Program-made: the position numbers and the translations under genes
Notes under the pieces: model-generated
Database searches by the model: none
Told to the model about the DNA's origin: nothing
What the model saw: only the letters and a program-made list of their open reading frames with translations
Shown: positions 62,201 through 64,000 of the stretch, piece after piece
Numbering within the stretch: the stretch's first letter is position 1
How the letters are laid out: the number at the start of each line of letters is the position of its first letter
Assembly (NCBI RefSeq): GCF_036924715.1
Contig: NZ_JAZHSB010000001.1
Span: forward strand, 5,509,001-5,573,000
Direction: 5' to 3'
Origin: Bradyrhizobium sp. AZCC 1721
Lineage (GTDB): Bacteria > Pseudomonadota > Alphaproteobacteria > Rhizobiales > Xanthobacteraceae
DNA: 64,000 nt

Positions 62201-62758
62201 GCCCAAAATGCCGAGATCGAGATAATCCTGCAGCGTGGCCGGGTTGACCACCGGCATCAGCGCCGCGGCGAACACCTGCTCGCTCTGGTGCGCCAGTGTC
62301 GAGGACTGGCAGCCATGGTCGTCGCCGGCCAGCGCAATCACGCCGCCATTCGGCGAGGTGCCGGCGGAGTTGGCATGCTTCAGCGCATCGACGGAACGGT
62401 CGACGCCGGGGCCCTTGCCATACCAGATGCCGAATACGCCATCGACCTTGGCGCCCGGGAACATGCCGACCTGCTGGCTGCCCCACACAGCGGTGGCCGC
62501 CAGGTCCTCGTTGAGACCCGGCGAGAACTCGATGTCATGCTGCTTGAGGAAAGTTTTGGCGCGCCACAGCGCGTGATCGTACATGCCGAGCGGCGAGCCG
62601 CGGTAGCCGGAGATGAAGCCTGCGGTATTGAGCCCCTGTGCGCGATCGCGTTCGCGCTGCAACATCGGCAACCGGACCAGCGCCTGCGTACCGGACAGAA
62701 AAATCCGTTTCGCATCCAGACGGTACTTGTCGTCCAGTCCCACTTCCATCAACGCCAT
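59285..62758 (-). CDS. Indolepyruvate ferredoxin oxidoreductase, fused type
   Basis: A 1157-aa enzyme combining the alpha- and gamma-like parts of 2-oxoacid:ferredoxin oxidoreductases. The N-terminal two-thirds has a cysteine motif YFCSGCPHN near residue 430 and thiamine-diphosphate-domain sequence around GIGCHGMALSV and GDGTYTHSGLLAIRAA. A cysteine-rich stretch (VCEGCGDCSSVSNC) lies at about 630-665 for iron-sulphur binding. The C-terminal VTGIGGTGVITIGALLGMAAH is the gamma-like domain. It oxidises aryl-pyruvates (or other 2-oxo acids) to acyl-CoA with ferredoxin. Length is typical of the proteobacterial fused form. The start is backed by GGGGAG upstream. Confidence 0.92.
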   Translation of the reverse strand: MALMEVGLDDKYRLDAKRIFLSGTQALVRLPMLQRERDRAQGLNTAGFISGYRGSPLGMYDHALWRAKTFLKQHDIEFSPGLNEDLAATAVWGSQQVGMFPGAKVDGVFGIWYGKGPGVDRSVDALKHANSAGTSPNGGVIALAGDDHGCQSSTLAHQSEQVFAAALMPVVNPATLQDYLDLGILGFALSRYSGCWVGFKAISETVESSASIVSDPDRIKIIMPDDFEMPPGGLSIRWPDAPMEQERRLHGPKMQAVAAFARVNRFDRIVLDSRPARLGIMATGKAYLDLRQALADLGITDVEARALGLRIYKVALTWPLEESGARAFAEGLQDVLVVEEKRGFIEDQLVRILYNMDAAKRPSVVGKLDEGGAMLLPSEGELTPTMVAAAIVARLRKLGHRSPALEQRLAKLEAFDRPVDGVGTAKLQRTPYFCSGCPHNTSTKIPEGSRAMAGIGCHGMALSVPNRRTQTISHMGAEGVTWIGQAPFTSEPHVFQNLGDGTYTHSGLLAIRAAAAAGVNITYKILYNDAVAMTGGQPAEGGLSVSQIAHQVSAEGAKRLAIVSDDPEKYPTSYFPSGATVHHRRELDSVQKELREVKGLTVLIYDQTCAAEKRRRRKRGLYPDPPKRVFINERVCEGCGDCSSVSNCVSVQPLETEFGRKRRIDQSNCNKDFSCIEGFCPSFVTVHGGRLRKADRAAADPSALFADLPTPAGPALDGAYNILVTGIGGTGVITIGALLGMAAHVEGRACSTLDFTGLSQKNGAVMSHVRIAPQADDLSTVRIAPGGANLILGCDIVVATSIPALSRAERGVTRAIVNADLLPTASFVINPDIDFEAGTMRDSLNEAVSASDLDILDATGLATALMGDSIATNAFMLGFAFQRGAIPLSLEAIMKAIDLNGAAIEMNKLAFSWGRLAAHDLPRVVSAARFKSSGAAPVRRTLDESIAFRAKFLTDYQNEAYSKRYLAEVERVRAAEAKAAPGSHELTEAFAKGLFKLMAYKDEYEVARLYSDGEFAKALKEQFDGDASVKVSLAPPLLASRDRLTGHLRKREFGSWIFRAFDILSRFKFLRGTAFDPFGYSAERRMERALPGEYSAMIFRLLDRAKPHDWPRLVALAKSAELVRGYGHVKEANVAKYRAECTRLEAAIGQPVAQAAE

Positions 62759-62954
62759 TCGTCCGCTCCCCGTCGCACGTTCCGCCGGTTATTTGAACCG
62801 GTCTAATTGCGAACAGCATGCACCGATTTTGCTATGCGTGCCCAGCGTGAATTCATGGCCGCAGGGCATATCTCGCCCGTGTTGTGGATCGGCCGGGCCT
62901 CTTGCGGAAGCCTTCCTTCTTTGAAACGCTTAGGAATAAAGGGAGACGCCAGCG

Positions 62955-63896
62955 ATGACAGAACCGGCCTTCAGAACCGAGATATTGGAGAGCGGTAATC
63001 TGCTCGTCGGGCCGTGGCGGAGCCCGAGGCAAATGCTCCACGCGCAGGTCTACGATTCGCACGCCTCGATCCACGACGATGCGACCGCGCAGAAGCTCGG
63101 CTTTCAGGGCGGCACCATCGAGGGCCCGACCCATTTCAGCCAGTTCGCGCCGCTGTGCGAACGCATCTGGGGCCAGGCCTGGTTCGAAACCGGCTGCCTG
63201 TCCGCGCACTACCGCAATCCCGCCTTCGAAGGCGAAGAAGTGCAGGCGAACATCGAGAAACCGAAGCCGGGGCAAACGACTTGTGCGATCGGGATGACCA
63301 AGCACGACGGCACCGAGATTTTGCGCGGCACCGCTTCCGTCGGCGACGTAATGGAAACAGCACTTTCCCGGCGACTCGGCGAATTGAAGCCGCTCGCCGA
63401 TCCCGTCATCCTCGCCGACGTCAAGGTTGGCATGAAGACGCCGCGTCAGGCCGTGAAAATGGATTTCGACCAGCATATGGGCGATCTCTATCCGTTTTCG
63501 CTTGAGCAGAAGCTGAAGCTCATCACCGAACCATCCGCGTATTATTCCCAGGAGCTCAATCCCTGGGGCCGCGCGATCATCCCGTTCGAAATGCTGAGCG
63601 TGCTGTTTCAGTACCGCGCCCGCGAAGACCGGCTGCCGGTCCGCGGCCCCGCGGTCGGGCTGTTCGCGGATCAGGAGATTCGCCTGCTGCGCGGGCCGCT
63701 ATTCGTCGGCGAGACCTATGCAACCGAACGCGAGGTCGTCGCGCTCAGCGGCAGCCGCCGCACCGAAAGCGTCTGGGTCCGCACCACCGTGTTCGCAGCC
63801 GACGACACACCGGTCGCCACCATGCTGTTGAACATGGCGAGCATCAAGGATTCCTACGCTAACTACGAGCAGGAGCACCAAGCGCTCTACGGCTAG
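62955..63896 (+). CDS. Hot-dog-fold (MaoC-like) protein of unknown function
   Basis: A 313-aa protein in which two hot-dog-like halves seem to be present: ASIHDDATAQKLGFQGGTIE ... FETGCLSAHYRNPAFEGEEV in the first, and LFVGETYATEREVVALSGSR in the second. MaoC-type proteins hydrate enoyl-CoA or bind acyl-CoA, but the catalytic D-x4-H pattern is only partly recognisable. The start has GGGAG 10 bases upstream. An SDR gene follows after 42 bases, so both may act in one acyl-CoA pathway. Confidence 0.7.
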   Translation: MTEPAFRTEILESGNLLVGPWRSPRQMLHAQVYDSHASIHDDATAQKLGFQGGTIEGPTHFSQFAPLCERIWGQAWFETGCLSAHYRNPAFEGEEVQANIEKPKPGQTTCAIGMTKHDGTEILRGTASVGDVMETALSRRLGELKPLADPVILADVKVGMKTPRQAVKMDFDQHMGDLYPFSLEQKLKLITEPSAYYSQELNPWGRAIIPFEMLSVLFQYRAREDRLPVRGPAVGLFADQEIRLLRGPLFVGETYATEREVVALSGSRRTESVWVRTTVFAADDTPVATMLLNMASIKDSYANYEQEHQALYG

Positions 63897-63938
63897 GGCA
63901 TGATCCGGAAACAGTACCGATGCGGGGAGTGGAATGAG

Positions 63939-64000
63939 ATGCGCCTAAAAGATCGTGTCGCCATCGTCGTCGGCGCCGGCCAGAGCCCCGGCGAAGGCAT
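63939..64000 (+). CDS. SDR family oxidoreductase, N terminus only
   Basis: The last 62 bases read MRLKDRVAIVVGAGQSPGEG, the first strand and the glycine-rich NAD(P) motif of a short-chain dehydrogenase. GGGGAG lies 9 bases before the ATG. The rest is beyond the window. Confidence 0.75.
   Translation, partial: MRLKDRVAIVVGAGQSPGEG

Noticed and set aside
1..64000. tRNA genes, CRISPR arrays, transposases, replication origins
   Set aside because: None was recognisable by eye on either strand; the repeats present are palindromic intergenic elements, not direct-repeat arrays. A tRNAscan or CRISPR search was not possible.

Overview
The window is high-GC alphaproteobacterial chromosome. Gene content, gene order and the many palindromic intergenic repeats point to Bradyrhizobium or a close Nitrobacteraceae relative; this rests on recognition of families and repeat types, since no search was run. 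There are about 54 protein genes on both strands. I see no rRNA, tRNA, CRISPR array or transposase.

Left end (1-6.9 kb) is the accessory part. It holds a truncated membrane-protein gene with a 30-codon overlapping leader ORF, a 71-aa small protein behind a sigma-54-type promoter, a 475-bp structured repeat-like element, and a visibly more A/T-rich gene for a 1426-aa protein. That protein has a P-loop/NACHT-like STAND NTPase at the N terminus, a helical sensor-like middle with a Cys4 motif, a C-terminal PD-(D/E)XK-type nuclease domain, and a 105-residue histone-H1-like Lys/Ala/Thr tail. It is the best candidate in the window for an undescribed (probably anti-phage) system.

7-32 kb is mostly housekeeping: VOC dioxygenase, periplasmic 5'-nucleotidase, histone-deacetylase-like enzyme, xseB, a membrane alpha/beta hydrolase, then dxs - nucleoside deoxyribosyltransferase - tlyA - TrmA-like methyltransferase; a VWA protein, clpS, a LysR/GST divergent pair, a class III cyclase, a GMC oxidoreductase, the fabI - phosphatase - aroC run, an ECF sigma/anti-sigma pair, a J-domain chaperone, a lipoprotein, pdxH and an SDR. 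32-46 kb carries CorA, envelope proteins (L,D-transpeptidase, extensin-like), acyl-CoA ligase, DUF1499, MBL hydrolase, glutaryl-CoA dehydrogenase, ribB and a KefB-type antiporter. 46-64 kb is catabolic and transport-rich: aminotransferase, two Bug-type binding proteins, FAD monooxygenase, EamA exporter, amidohydrolase, thiolase, Gfo/Idh oxidoreductase, GlcG-like protein, PhoD, a large indolepyruvate ferredoxin oxidoreductase, a hot-dog-like protein and a truncated SDR.

Three otherwise well-conserved genes (dxs, glutaryl-CoA dehydrogenase, and the signal-peptide region of one Bug protein) each contain one apparent extra base. Two of these lie in C/G runs, and in all three the reading resumes perfectly in the next frame. 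This looks more like sequencing indels than real gene decay, and it affects how the annotation should be used. Intergenic gaps are filled by several families of palindromic repeats, some present twice in the window and some built as mosaics of shared modules.
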